64,000 nt of DNA from Nocardia cyriacigeorgica (GCF_005863245.1 NZ_VBUT01000011.1:1-64000); one strand, 5' to 3'; shown: positions 17,570-26,474, counted from the first letter of the stretch. Numbers and translations are program-made. The notes: a model not told the origin generated them from the letters alone.

Positions 17570-18601
17570 ATGTCGAGCACCGAGGACAGACGGTTCGAGG
17601 TCCTGCGGGCGATCGTTGCCGACTACGTCTCGACCAAGGAGCCGATCGGCTCGAAAACCCTTGTCGAACGGCACAACCTGGGTGTTTCCAGCGCCACGGT
17701 GCGCAACGACATGGCCGTCCTGGAGGCCGAGGGCTACATCACCCAGCCGCACACCAGTTCCGGGCGGGTGCCCACCGACAAGGGCTACCGGCAGTTCGTG
17801 GACCGGATCGCCGATGTGAAGCCGCTGTCGGCCGCCGAGCGCCGCGCCATCCTGGAGTTCCTGGAATCCGGCGTCGACCTCGACGATGTGCTGCGCCGCG
17901 GGGTGCGCCTGCTCGCCCAGCTGACCCGTCAGGTCGCCGTCGTCCAGTACCCGACCGTGTCGGCGTCGACGGTGCGTCATATCGAGGTGGTCGCGCTCAA
18001 CCCGGCTCGGCTGCTGCTGGTGGTGATCACCGACACCGGTCGCGTCGATCAGCGCATCGTGGAGCTCGGCGCACTCGTCGACGACGAGGATCTGGCCGCG
18101 TTGCGCGGCATGCTCGGCGGTGCGATGGACGGCAAGCGCCTCGCCAGCGCCTCCGCCGCGGTCGCGCAGCTGCCCGAGCAGGCGCCGCCGCGCTTGCGTG
18201 ACGTGCTGGTGCGGGTGGCTACGGTACTGGTCGAAACGCTGGTCGAACACCCAGAGGAGCGGCTGGTGCTCGGCGGTACCGCCAACCTCACCCGCAATGC
18301 CTCCGACTTCGGTTTTCCCGGCTCGCTGCGCGCGGTGCTGGAGGCGCTCGAGGAGCAGGTGGTGGTGCTCAAACTGCTCGCGGCCGCACAGCAGCCGGGC
18401 ACGGTCACCGTCCGCATCGGCGAGGAGACTCAGGTCGAGCAGATGCGCGGAACCTCGGTGGTATCCACCGGTTACGGGGCGTCCGGCGCGGTGCTCGGCG
18501 GCATGGGTGTGCTCGGCCCGACCCGGATGGACTACCCGGGCACCATCGCTTCGGTGGCCGCGGTGGCCAAGTACATCGGCGAGGTCCTGGCCGAACGCTG
18601 A
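17570..18601 (+). CDS. hrcA: Heat-inducible transcription repressor HrcA
   Basis: The protein has 343 residues, with an N-terminal winged helix (LGVSSATVRNDMAVLEAEGYI, HTSSGRVPT block) and the HrcA dimer/GAF-like domain. HrcA normally represses groE/dnaK genes through CIRCE operators. The ATG at 17570 has GGAGG upstream. A TAAAAT box at about 17466-17471 could serve as a -10. I saw no CIRCE in front of this gene. dnaJ follows after 177 bp. Confidence 0.96.
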   Translation: MSSTEDRRFEVLRAIVADYVSTKEPIGSKTLVERHNLGVSSATVRNDMAVLEAEGYITQPHTSSGRVPTDKGYRQFVDRIADVKPLSAAERRAILEFLESGVDLDDVLRRGVRLLAQLTRQVAVVQYPTVSASTVRHIEVVALNPARLLLVVITDTGRVDQRIVELGALVDDEDLAALRGMLGGAMDGKRLASASAAVAQLPEQAPPRLRDVLVRVATVLVETLVEHPEERLVLGGTANLTRNASDFGFPGSLRAVLEALEEQVVVLKLLAAAQQPGTVTVRIGEETQVEQMRGTSVVSTGYGASGAVLGGMGVLGPTRMDYPGTIASVAAVAKYIGEVLAER

Positions 18602-18778
18602 CGACCGAGCCCGGTCCTCGCCTCCGCTGATACGCTCGAATCTCCGGCCGGATAAAGTTGAGTGAACCCGACTAATGCTGTGCGGTTGGAGAAGCGGTAC
18701 GGGCCAGGGACGAGCCCAGCAGCCTCCGGCGGTACGCAGTCGGAACTGTGGACAGCGATCAAGGACTAGAGAACTCAA

Positions 18779-19930
18779 GTGGCACGGGACTACTACGGAC
18801 TGCTCGGCGTCGCGAAGAACGCGACCGACCAGGAGCTCAAACGCGCTTATCGCAAGCTGGCTCGCGAACTGCATCCCGACGTCAACCCCGACGAGGCGGC
18901 CCAGGCGCGCTTCAAAGAGGTCTCGGCGGCCTACGAGGTGCTGACCGATCCGGAGAAGCGGCGCATCGTCGACATGGGCGGCGATCCGCTCGAGTCCGGT
19001 GGTGGCGGCGCGGGCTTCACCGGAGCCGGCTTCGGCGGTCTCGGCGATGTGTTCGAGGCCTTCTTCGGCGGCATGAGTGGTACGGGCGGGGCCCGTAAGC
19101 CGCGCGGGCGGGTGCAGCCGGGCGCCGATTCGCTGGTGCGCACCCGGCTCAGCCTCGCCGAATGCGCGGTCGGGGTCACCAAGCACCTGACCGTCGACAC
19201 GGCCATCCTCTGCGACAGCTGCCACGGTGCGGGCACCAACGGCAACTCCAAGCCGGTGCGCTGTGAGACCTGCGGCGGCGCCGGTGAGGTCCAGTCGGTG
19301 CAGCGTTCGTTCCTCGGCCAGGTGATGACCTCCCGGCCCTGCCCCACCTGCCGTGGTGCGGGCGAGACCATCCCCGATCCGTGCCACAAGTGCGGCGGCG
19401 ACGGCCGGGTGCGTGCCCGCCGGGAGATCGCCGCGCCGATCCCGGCCGGTGTCGCGAACGGCATGCGGGTGCGGTTGGCGGCGCAGGGCGAGGTCGGCCC
19501 CGGCGGTGGTCATGCCGGCGATCTGTACGTCGAGGTCGTCGAGCAGCCGCACGATGTGTTCGTCCGCGACGGCGACGATCTGCACTGCACCGTGCGGGTC
19601 CCGATGGTCGACGCGGCGCTGGGCACCACTGTCGTCATCGACACCATCCTCGACGGACCCACCGAGCTCACCATCGCGCCCGGCACCCAGCCCGGTGAGG
19701 TGTCGGTGCTGCGTGGGCACGGCATGCCGCGATTGCGCTCGGGCGCGCGCGGTGATCTGCTCGCCCACCTCGACATCGTCATCCCGACCAAGCTGGACAG
19801 TAAGCAGACCGACCTGCTCCGCAAGTACAAGGGCATGCGCGACCGGGAGCGGGCCGAGGTGATGTCGGCGCAGTCCGAGCACAACAGCGGCCTTTTCGCC
19901 CGGCTGCGCGCTTCCTTCAGCGGTCGCTGA
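18779..19930 (+). CDS. dnaJ: Chaperone DnaJ (DnaJ2 type)
   Basis: The protein has 383 residues. It has a J domain with HPD at 32-34, a Gly/Phe-rich stretch (about 70-105), four CxxCxGxG zinc repeats (CDSCHGAG, CETCGGAG, CPTCRGAG, CHKCGGDG) and a C-terminal substrate domain. It is a co-chaperone of DnaK. The start is GTG at 18779. The stop is immediately followed by the GTG of rsmE (TGAGTG), and hrcA-dnaJ-rsmE is a conserved actinobacterial order. Confidence 0.96.
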   Translation: MARDYYGLLGVAKNATDQELKRAYRKLARELHPDVNPDEAAQARFKEVSAAYEVLTDPEKRRIVDMGGDPLESGGGGAGFTGAGFGGLGDVFEAFFGGMSGTGGARKPRGRVQPGADSLVRTRLSLAECAVGVTKHLTVDTAILCDSCHGAGTNGNSKPVRCETCGGAGEVQSVQRSFLGQVMTSRPCPTCRGAGETIPDPCHKCGGDGRVRARREIAAPIPAGVANGMRVRLAAQGEVGPGGGHAGDLYVEVVEQPHDVFVRDGDDLHCTVRVPMVDAALGTTVVIDTILDGPTELTIAPGTQPGEVSVLRGHGMPRLRSGARGDLLAHLDIVIPTKLDSKQTDLLRKYKGMRDRERAEVMSAQSEHNSGLFARLRASFSGR

Positions 19931-20674
19931 GTGGCCGCGACGGTCTTCTATCTCGACGAGATCCCCGCACCCGGGGGTGTCGCCGTGCTCGACGGACCCG
20001 AGGGCAGGCATGCCGCCACGGTGCGCCGCATCCGGGTGGGCGAGCAGATCACCCTGTCCGACGGACGCGGGCTGCTCGCCGAATCCGAAGTCGTTGCCGC
20101 ACAGCGCGACCGCCTCGAGCTCGCGGTGCGGGCCACCGCTGTCGCGGCACCGGCGCAGCCGCCGGTCACCGTGGTGCAGGCACTGCCCAAATCCGACCGG
20201 TCCGAACTGGCGGTCGAGCTGATGACCGAGGCGGGCGCCGACGTCATCGTGCCCTGGCAGGCCGCGCGTTGCGTCGCCAACTGGGACGCCAAGGCCGACA
20301 AGGGCATCGGCAAGTGGCGGGCCGCGGCCAAATCGGCGGCCCGGCAATCCCGGCGGGCCTACATTCCCGAGGTCACCGGCCTGCACCGGACCGCCGACCT
20401 GCTGACGGCGGTGCGCGCGGCGAAGGCGGACGGCGCCGTGGTGGCGGCGCTGCACGAATCCGGGGAGTCCCGGTTCACCCAGCTGCCGCTGCGCGATGCG
20501 CCCGCGATCATGCTGATCGTCGGGCCGGAGGGCGGACTCGACGATGCGGAGCTGTCGGCGTTGACCGACGCCGGCGCCGAGGTGGTGCTGCTCGGGCCGA
20601 CAGTGTTGCGAACCTCCACAGCCGCTGCTGTCGCGCTCGGCGCGTTGGGGGCGTTGACGCCGCGCTGGAGTTGA
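19931..20674 (+). CDS. rsmE: 16S rRNA m3U1498 methyltransferase RsmE
   Basis: The protein has 247 residues. It is a SPOUT methyltransferase with the C-terminal IVGPEGGLDDAE and LGPTVLRTSTAA knot motifs that bind AdoMet. It methylates N3 of U1498 in 16S rRNA. The GTG start directly abuts the dnaJ stop. Confidence 0.95.
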   Translation: MAATVFYLDEIPAPGGVAVLDGPEGRHAATVRRIRVGEQITLSDGRGLLAESEVVAAQRDRLELAVRATAVAAPAQPPVTVVQALPKSDRSELAVELMTEAGADVIVPWQAARCVANWDAKADKGIGKWRAAAKSAARQSRRAYIPEVTGLHRTADLLTAVRAAKADGAVVAALHESGESRFTQLPLRDAPAIMLIVGPEGGLDDAELSALTDAGAEVVLLGPTVLRTSTAAAVALGALGALTPRWS

Positions 20675-20689
20675 TCCGCGCGCGGCGCC

Positions 20690-20823
20690 GGGGTTGAGCC
20701 GCGCATCTCGTCAGGTTGACCAGCGTGCCGCACCGGGGTTGACCGCGCGTCCCGTCAGGGTTGACCAGCGTGCCGCACCGGGGTTGACCGCGCGCCCCGT
20801 CAAGTTGAACAGTGCACCTGACC
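20690..20823. repeat. 45-bp tandem repeat, three copies
   Basis: Copies begin at 20690, 20735 and 20780, each opening with GGGGTTGA. The first two are nearly identical and the third decays at its end. Each 45-bp unit itself contains two GGTTGACC halves about 22 bp apart. The repeat fills the convergent gap between rsmE and the SnoaL-like gene. Confidence 0.85.
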
Positions 20824-20834
20824 AGTCAGCGCGG

Positions 20835-21263
20835 CTACTCGGCCACGACGGGCGTGTTCTGCCCGGCAGTGAGCGTCCAGCGCCCGGCTTCCTTGGTCAT
20901 CACGTACAGCGGGCTGCCCTCGCTGACGAGCTCGCCGTCATGGGTGAGGTAGCGCTGCCGGATTTTGACCGCGGCCACATCGGGACGCAGGAACGCGATG
21001 TGCTCCACCTCGTAGGTCGCCGTGCCGTTCGCGGTGGCGCCGGGCAGCACCTTCGCGGTGAACTCGGCAATGGCCGGGCGGCCGAATAGCCGCTTGCCGT
21101 GCCCGGTGGTCCATACGGCGTCTTCACGGAAGAGGCCGGTGAATTCGTCGACGAGCTCATTGGCCTGTGCGTGGGCGACGGTATCGACGACCGCGCGGAT
21201 CGCCGCGATCTCGGTCGCACGCTCGGTGGGCTCATAGCTGGTCTGGGTCGACTCGATGCTCAT
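20835..21263 (-). CDS. SnoaL-like / SgcJ-EcaC family protein (NTF2 fold)
   Basis: The protein has 142 residues with the cone-shaped NTF2 pattern: an N-terminal helix (ERATEIAAIRAVVD), an FREDAVWTTG block, and strands around VEHIAFLRPDVAAVKIRQRY. Family members range from small isomerases to binding proteins, so no reaction can be assigned. ATG start at 21263. The gene is divergent from the sulfite reductase operon. Confidence 0.8.
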   Translation of the reverse strand: MSIESTQTSYEPTERATEIAAIRAVVDTVAHAQANELVDEFTGLFREDAVWTTGHGKRLFGRPAIAEFTAKVLPGATANGTATYEVEHIAFLRPDVAAVKIRQRYLTHDGELVSEGSPLYVMTKEAGRWTLTAGQNTPVVAE

Positions 21264-21464
21264 GCCGATCAGCCTGCGACCTCGAGTTAGCTCGAGGTCA
21301 ATGCCATGTGCGCTGTATCACAGCGCAGATCGGACACTTCGCCCATCCGCCCCCGAGTCGAACTATGAGAGCGGTCACAATTGCCCGCCGAATCCAGGGA
21401 ATTTCCCCCTTGCGAGCGGAAAATACTGGCAGGACGGTCGGAACGTAGGTTCTGACATGGCACA

Positions 21465-21566
21465 ATGAAGCCCATGCGCGAAAACGGAGTACGACTGGTG
21501 GCACGTCGCCACGTCGACTTCAAGCGCGTCTGCAGCGCCTGTTGTCTGCCCGGTTCTTCCCGGTAG
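21465..21566 (+). CDS. Cys-containing leader peptide (RHVD type) of the sulfate assimilation operon
   Basis: A 33-residue peptide begins at ATG 21465, with a second in-frame ATG at 21474. It contains ARRHVDF, the hallmark of the short actinobacterial 'putative leader peptides' before sulfur genes, followed by C23-S-A-C26-C27 encoded by TGC and tandem TGT TGT. It stops at 21566, 149 bp before sirA. I infer attenuation: ribosome stalling at the Cys codons when charged tRNA-Cys is scarce would alter folding of the leader RNA. A 3-codon mini-frame (21457-21468) overlaps its start as ATGA. The ribosome site is weak. Confidence 0.75.
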   Translation: MKPMRENGVRLVARRHVDFKRVCSACCLPGSSR

Positions 21567-21652
21567 CTCAGCTGCGCCCGTTCCCGGACCCCCGGCCATC
21601 CCCATTCTCCGGCCATTCCATAACGAGGACTTCGGCCCGCTGACACCGCGGT

Positions 21653-21674
21653 CGTGAGCACAGCCCAGCTCACG
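21653..21674 (+). promoter_or_regulatory. Hairpin in the sirA leader RNA
   Basis: CGTGAGC (21653-21659) pairs perfectly with GCTCACG (21668-21674) across an 8-nt loop. It lies between the leader-peptide stop and the sirA start and has no U-run. It could be part of an attenuation or start-masking structure. Confidence 0.4.
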
Positions 21675-21715
21675 CCTTCAGCACGGACGTACAACACCCA
21701 GCAGGAGCAGCCCCC

Positions 21716-23497
21716 ATGACGTCGAGCACCGACGCCGGCCCCGCCGATCAGCCCGAAACCGCCGCGCCCGCTCGTGAGCGCCGGGTCCGCCCGGACCGCC
21801 CGCGGGCCGAAGCGTCGGCCGCCCCGCGCGCCCGCACCGGTAAGCCGGTGAAGCGCCGCGCCGAAGGTCAGTGGGCGCTCGGCTATCGCGAGCCGCTGAA
21901 CCCCAACGAACAGTCCAAGAAGGACGACAACCCGCTCAATGTGCGTGCGCGCATCGAGAACATCTACTCCAAGACCGGCTTCGACGGCATCGACAAGGGC
22001 GATCTGCGCGGCCGGTTCCGCTGGTGGGGCCTCTACACCCAGCGTGAGCAGGGCTACGACGGCACCTACACCGGCGACGAGAACATCGACCTGCTCGAAG
22101 CCAAGTACTTCATGATGCGGGTGCGCTGCGACGGCGGCGCGCTCAATGTCGCGCAGCTGCGCACCATCGGCGAGATCTCCACCGAGTTCGCCCGTGACAC
22201 CGCCGACCTGTCCGACCGCGAGAACGTCCAGTACCACTGGATCGAGGTGGAGAACGTCCCGGAGATCTGGCGGCGGCTCGAGCAGGTCGGTCTCCACACC
22301 ACCGAGGCCTGCGGCGACTGCCCGCGCGTGATCCTCGGCTCCCCGCTGGCGGGTGAATCCTTCGACGAGATCATCGACCCGACGCCGGCGATCGAGGAGA
22401 TCGTGCGCCGCTACATCGGGAAGAAGGAGTACTCCAACCTCCCGCGCAAGTTCAAGACCGCCATCTCCGGTCAGCAGGACGTGGTGCACGAGATCAACGA
22501 CGTCGCCTTCATCGGCGTCGAGCATCCCGAGCACGGACCCGGCCTGGATCTGTGGGTCGGCGGCGGTCTGTCGACCAACCCGATGCTGGCCCAGCGCGTC
22601 GGCGCGTGGGTGCCGCTGGACGAGGTGCCCGAGGTGTGGGAGGCGGTCGTCGCGGTGTTCCGCGACTACGGCTACCGCCGCCTGCGCACCAAGGCCAGGC
22701 TGAAGTTCCTGATCAAGGACTGGGGCATCGAGAAGTTCCGCCAGGTGCTCGAGGACGAGTACTTGAAGCGCAAGCTGATCGACGGCCCCGCGCCCGAGCA
22801 GCCGGCCAAGCCGATCGACCATGTGGGCGTGCAGAAGCTGCGCAACGGCCTCAATGCCGTCGGCTTCTCCCCCATCGCGGGCCGCGTCTCGGGCACGATC
22901 CTCACCAAGGTCGCCGAGGCCGTCGAGCGCATCGGCTCCGGCCGGGTCCGGTTCACCCCGTACCAGAAGCTGATCGTGCTCGACGTCGCCGACGACAAGG
23001 TCGAGGAACTGATCGCCGAGCTGGAACCGCTGGGCCTGCAGGCGCGTCCGTCGATCTGGCGCAAGAACCTGCTGGCGTGCAGCGGTATCGAGTTCTGCAA
23101 GCTGTCGTTCGTCGAGACCCGCAAGCGGTCCCAGGTGCTGGCACCGGAGCTGGAGCAGCGGATGGCCGACATCAACGCCGAACTCGACGTCCCCATCACG
23201 ATCAACATCAACGGCTGCCCGAACTCCTGCGGCCGGTCCCAGATCGCCGATATCGGCTTCAAGGGCCAGCTGGTCGATGACGGCGAGGGGAATCAGGTCG
23301 AGGGCTATCAGGTTCATCTGGGTGGCAGCCTCGGTCTCGACAGCGGTTTCGGCCGCAAACTGCGCCAGCACAAGGTGACCAGCGCGGAGCTCGGTGACTA
23401 CATCGAGCGGGTGGTGCGCAATTTCGTCAAGAACCGCGACGCGGGCGAGCGTTTCGCACAGTGGGCAGTGCGCGCCGACGAGGCCGACCTGCGATGA
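21716..23497 (+). CDS. sirA: Ferredoxin-dependent assimilatory sulfite reductase (SirA/NirA type)
   Basis: The protein has 593 residues. It has two sulfite/nitrite reductase ferredoxin-like half-domains and two siroheme/4Fe-4S domains. The cluster ligands are Cys455 and Cys461 (ACSGIEFC) and Cys501 and Cys505 (GCPNSC). It reduces sulfite to sulfide with six electrons. A nitrite reductase of the same family cannot be excluded on motif alone, but the cysH-cysD-cysN-chelatase context supports sulfite. The first 45 residues are a disordered Ala/Arg/Pro extension. The start follows an AGGAG site. Confidence 0.95.
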   Translation: MTSSTDAGPADQPETAAPARERRVRPDRPRAEASAAPRARTGKPVKRRAEGQWALGYREPLNPNEQSKKDDNPLNVRARIENIYSKTGFDGIDKGDLRGRFRWWGLYTQREQGYDGTYTGDENIDLLEAKYFMMRVRCDGGALNVAQLRTIGEISTEFARDTADLSDRENVQYHWIEVENVPEIWRRLEQVGLHTTEACGDCPRVILGSPLAGESFDEIIDPTPAIEEIVRRYIGKKEYSNLPRKFKTAISGQQDVVHEINDVAFIGVEHPEHGPGLDLWVGGGLSTNPMLAQRVGAWVPLDEVPEVWEAVVAVFRDYGYRRLRTKARLKFLIKDWGIEKFRQVLEDEYLKRKLIDGPAPEQPAKPIDHVGVQKLRNGLNAVGFSPIAGRVSGTILTKVAEAVERIGSGRVRFTPYQKLIVLDVADDKVEELIAELEPLGLQARPSIWRKNLLACSGIEFCKLSFVETRKRSQVLAPELEQRMADINAELDVPITININGCPNSCGRSQIADIGFKGQLVDDGEGNQVEGYQVHLGGSLGLDSGFGRKLRQHKVTSAELGDYIERVVRNFVKNRDAGERFAQWAVRADEADLR

Positions 23498-23528
23498 GCA
23501 CGCCTGATCAGGTGACGGGAGATCAACA

Positions 23529-24248
23529 GTGACAACACAACTCGCGAACAAGCTGTCCGAGGACGAGCTGCGCGCCATCGCCGAACGCGGTGCCGCCGAA
23601 CTCGGCCCGGACGCCTCGGCGATCGACCTGCTGCGCTGGACCGAGGACACCTTCGGCACCGGCTACATCGTGGCCTCGAACATGCAGGACGGTGTGCTGG
23701 TCCATCTGGCCGCACAGGTGCGTTCCGGCGTGGACGTGCTGTTCCTCGACACCGGCTACCACTTCGCCGAGACCATCGGCACCCGTGACGCGGTGGAGGC
23801 GGTGTACGGGGTGAACGTGATCAACGTGCGCCCTGAGCATTCGGTCACCGAACAGGACCAGCTGCTCGGCAAGGACCTGTTCGCGCGCGATCCGGGTGAA
23901 TGCTGCCGGTTGCGCAAGGTGGTGCCGCTGAAGAAGTCGCTGGCCGGCTACAACGCCTGGGTGACCGGCATCCGCCGGGTGGAGGCGCCGACCAGGGCCA
24001 ACGCACCGCTCATCTCCTTCGACGAGGGATTCGGCCTGGTGAAGATCAACCCGATCGCGCCGTGGTCCGACGAGGAGATGCAGGACTACATCGAAAAGCA
24101 CTCGATCCTCGTCAATCCTCTGGTGGAAGAGGGATATCCGTCCATCGGCTGCGCTCCGTGCACACGGAAGCCGGAGCCGGGATCCGATCCGCGAAGCGGC
24201 CGTTGGGCCGGCCTCGCCAAGACCGAATGCGGGTTGCACAGCTCATGA
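23529..24248 (+). CDS. cysH: Assimilatory adenylyl-sulfate (APS) reductase CysH
   Basis: The protein has 239 residues. The two Cys pairs Cys125-Cys126 and Cys208-x2-Cys211 are the 4Fe-4S ligands that mark APS-specific rather than PAPS-specific CysH, and the ECGLH C-terminus carries the catalytic Cys. It reduces APS to sulfite and AMP using thioredoxin. GTG start 31 bp after sirA; the stop overlaps cysD (ATGA). Confidence 0.96.
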   Translation: MTTQLANKLSEDELRAIAERGAAELGPDASAIDLLRWTEDTFGTGYIVASNMQDGVLVHLAAQVRSGVDVLFLDTGYHFAETIGTRDAVEAVYGVNVINVRPEHSVTEQDQLLGKDLFARDPGECCRLRKVVPLKKSLAGYNAWVTGIRRVEAPTRANAPLISFDEGFGLVKINPIAPWSDEEMQDYIEKHSILVNPLVEEGYPSIGCAPCTRKPEPGSDPRSGRWAGLAKTECGLHSS

Positions 24249-25174
24249 CCGAAACAATCAGCGAACGTTCCCTCGGCCTCACCGATTTCGACACCCTCGC
24301 GGCACTGGAGTCGGAATCGATCCACATCTTCCGCGAGGTGGCGGGCGAATTCGAGCGTCCGGTCATTCTGTTCTCCGGCGGTAAGGACTCCACGGTCCTG
24401 CTGCATCTGGCGCTCAAGGCGTTCTGGCCCGCGCCGCTGCCGTTCGCGCTGCTGCACGTGGACACCGGGCACAACCTGCCCGAGGTGCTCGAGTTCCGCG
24501 ACAAGGTGGTCGAGCGCTACGGCCTGCGCCTGCACGTGGCGAAGGTGGAGGACTACCTCGCCGACGGCAGGCTCACCGAGCGCCCCGACGGCATCCGCAA
24601 CCCGTTGCAGACCGTCCCGCTGCTGGACGCGATCAGCGAGAACCGTTTCGATGCCGTGTTCGGCGGTGGCCGCCGCGACGAGGAGCGCTCGCGGGCCAAG
24701 GAGCGGATCTTCTCGCTGCGCAACGCCTTCGGCCAGTGGGACCCGAAGCGGCAGCGCCCGGAACTGTGGAACCTCTACAACGGCCGCCACGCCCCGGGCG
24801 AGCATGTGCGGGTGTTCCCGCTGAGCAACTGGACCGAGCTCGACATCTGGCGCTACATCGCCCGCGAGAACGTCGATCTGGCCAGCATCTACTACGCGCA
24901 CGAGCGCCCGGTCTACCAGCGCGACGGCATGTGGATGACGCCCGGCGTGTGGGGCGGCCCGGCCGAGGGTGAGGTGCTCGAAACCCGTTCGGTGCGCTAC
25001 CGCACCGTCGGCGACGGCTCCACCACCGGCGCGATCCTGTCCGACGCCGCCGACAACGAGGCGATCCTCGCCGAGGTCGCCGCGTCACGACTCACCGAAC
25101 GAGGCGCGACCCGAGGCGACGACCGCGTCTCCGAGGCCGCCATGGAAGACCGCAAGCGAGAGGGATATTTCTGA
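24245..25174 (+). CDS. cysD: Sulfate adenylyltransferase subunit 2 CysD
   Basis: The protein has 309 residues. The PP-loop SGGKDS and the C-terminal block ending KREGYF are typical of CysD, the catalytic subunit of ATP sulfurylase, which forms APS from ATP and sulfate together with the GTPase CysN. The ATG at 24245 overlaps the cysH stop by 4 nt. A frame extension upstream lies inside cysH and is not included. Confidence 0.96.
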   Translation: MTETISERSLGLTDFDTLAALESESIHIFREVAGEFERPVILFSGGKDSTVLLHLALKAFWPAPLPFALLHVDTGHNLPEVLEFRDKVVERYGLRLHVAKVEDYLADGRLTERPDGIRNPLQTVPLLDAISENRFDAVFGGGRRDEERSRAKERIFSLRNAFGQWDPKRQRPELWNLYNGRHAPGEHVRVFPLSNWTELDIWRYIARENVDLASIYYAHERPVYQRDGMWMTPGVWGGPAEGEVLETRSVRYRTVGDGSTTGAILSDAADNEAILAEVAASRLTERGATRGDDRVSEAAMEDRKREGYF

Positions 25175-25175
25175 C

Positions 25176-26471
25176 ATGTCCGACCTATTGAGGCTGGCCA
25201 CCGCCGGTTCTGTCGACGACGGTAAGTCCACCCTGGTCGGACGTCTGCTCTACGACACCAAGTCCGTGCTGGCCGACCAGATCGACGCCGTCACCCGCGC
25301 GTCGGTGGACAAGGGTCTGTCCACACCGGATCTCTCGCTGCTGGTCGACGGCCTGCGCGCCGAGCGCGAGCAGGGCATCACCATCGACGTCGCCTACCGC
25401 TACTTCGCGACGCCGAAGCGTTCGTTCGTGCTGGCCGATACCCCCGGCCACGTGCAGTACACCCGCAACACCGTCTCCGGCGCTTCGACCGCGCAGCTGG
25501 TGATCCTGCTGGTGGACGCGCGCAAGGGCGTCATCGAGCAGACCCGTCGTCATGCCGCGGTGCTGGCGCTGCTGGGTGTGCCGAAGCTGGTGCTCGCGGT
25601 GAACAAGATCGACCTGGTCGACGATGCCGCGACGGTGTTCGCCGAGATCTCCGCCGAGTTCAACAAGCTCACCAGCACGCTGGGCTGGTCGAGCGAGGAC
25701 GTGCTGGAGATCCCCGTCTCGGCGCTGCACGGCGACAATATCGCCACTCGCTCCGACAACACCCCGTACTACGACGGGCCCTCGCTCATCGAGCACCTGG
25801 AATCGGTGCCGGTCGACGCCGACAGCTCGGGCACGCATTCGCTGGGCCTGCGGTTCCCGGTGCAGTACGTCATCCGCCCGCGCACCGCCGAATACCCCGA
25901 TTACCGCGGCTACGCGGGCCAGATCGCGGCCGGTTCGGTCTCGCCAGGCGACGAAGTCGTGGTGCTGCCCTCCGGTATCCGCACCACCGTCGAACGCATC
26001 GACACCCCCGACGGTGAGCTGGCGGTGGCGCAGCCCGGTCGCAGCGTGACGCTGATCCTGGCCGACGAGGTCGACATCTCGCGCGGCGACCTGATCGCCT
26101 CTCCCGCCGACGCGCCGGAACCGATCGACACCTTCGACGCCACCGTGTGCTGGCTGGGTGACAAGCCGCTGCGCCCCGGTGCGCGGCTGCTGCTCAAGCA
26201 CGGCACCAAGACCACCCAGGCCATCGTCGGTGAGCTGATCGAGCGCTTCGACGAGCAGCGGCTGTCCGCGGCGCCGAACCCGGAATCGCTGGAACTCAAC
26301 GACATCGGCCGGATCTCGGTGCGGGTCGCCGAGCCGATCGCGGCCGACGACTACCGGGTCAACCGGCACACCGGCAGCTTCCTGCTGATCGACCCGGCGG
26401 GCGGCAATACCCTCGCCGCCGGCCTGGTGGGCGACGCGCTGACCGCCGTCGAGGTCGGAACCGGGGCCTGA
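25176..26471 (+). CDS. cysN: Sulfate adenylyltransferase subunit 1 CysN (GTPase)
   Basis: The protein has 431 residues. GTPase motifs are GSVDDGKST, DTPGH and NKID, followed by EF-Tu-like beta barrels. GTP hydrolysis drives APS formation with CysD. Unlike the M. tuberculosis CysNC fusion, it ends without a C-terminal APS-kinase (CysC) domain, which agrees with the APS-type CysH next door. The ATG starts one base after the cysD stop. Confidence 0.96.
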   Translation: MSDLLRLATAGSVDDGKSTLVGRLLYDTKSVLADQIDAVTRASVDKGLSTPDLSLLVDGLRAEREQGITIDVAYRYFATPKRSFVLADTPGHVQYTRNTVSGASTAQLVILLVDARKGVIEQTRRHAAVLALLGVPKLVLAVNKIDLVDDAATVFAEISAEFNKLTSTLGWSSEDVLEIPVSALHGDNIATRSDNTPYYDGPSLIEHLESVPVDADSSGTHSLGLRFPVQYVIRPRTAEYPDYRGYAGQIAAGSVSPGDEVVVLPSGIRTTVERIDTPDGELAVAQPGRSVTLILADEVDISRGDLIASPADAPEPIDTFDATVCWLGDKPLRPGARLLLKHGTKTTQAIVGELIERFDEQRLSAAPNPESLELNDIGRISVRVAEPIAADDYRVNRHTGSFLLIDPAGGNTLAAGLVGDALTAVEVGTGA

Positions 26472-26474
26472 CGA

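Noticed and set aside
18770..18782. ACTCAAG at the dnaJ start as half of a HspR HAIR operator
   Set aside because: The partner CTTGAGT is not 7 nt away, so the dyad is absent; a GTTGAGT about 115 bp upstream is too far.
16889..20455. 1188-codon open frame antisense to hrcA-dnaJ-rsmE
   Set aside because: It spans three well-supported genes and the YbaB-like gene; product rich in His/Arg/Asp without domains.
21555..21600. tRNA-like GGTAGCTCAGCTG sequence after the leader peptide
   Set aside because: No acceptor stem, anticodon arm or T-arm can be completed.
21287..23659. 790-codon open frame antisense to sirA
   Set aside because: It mirrors sirA codon structure in high-GC DNA, and its product has shadow composition without motifs.
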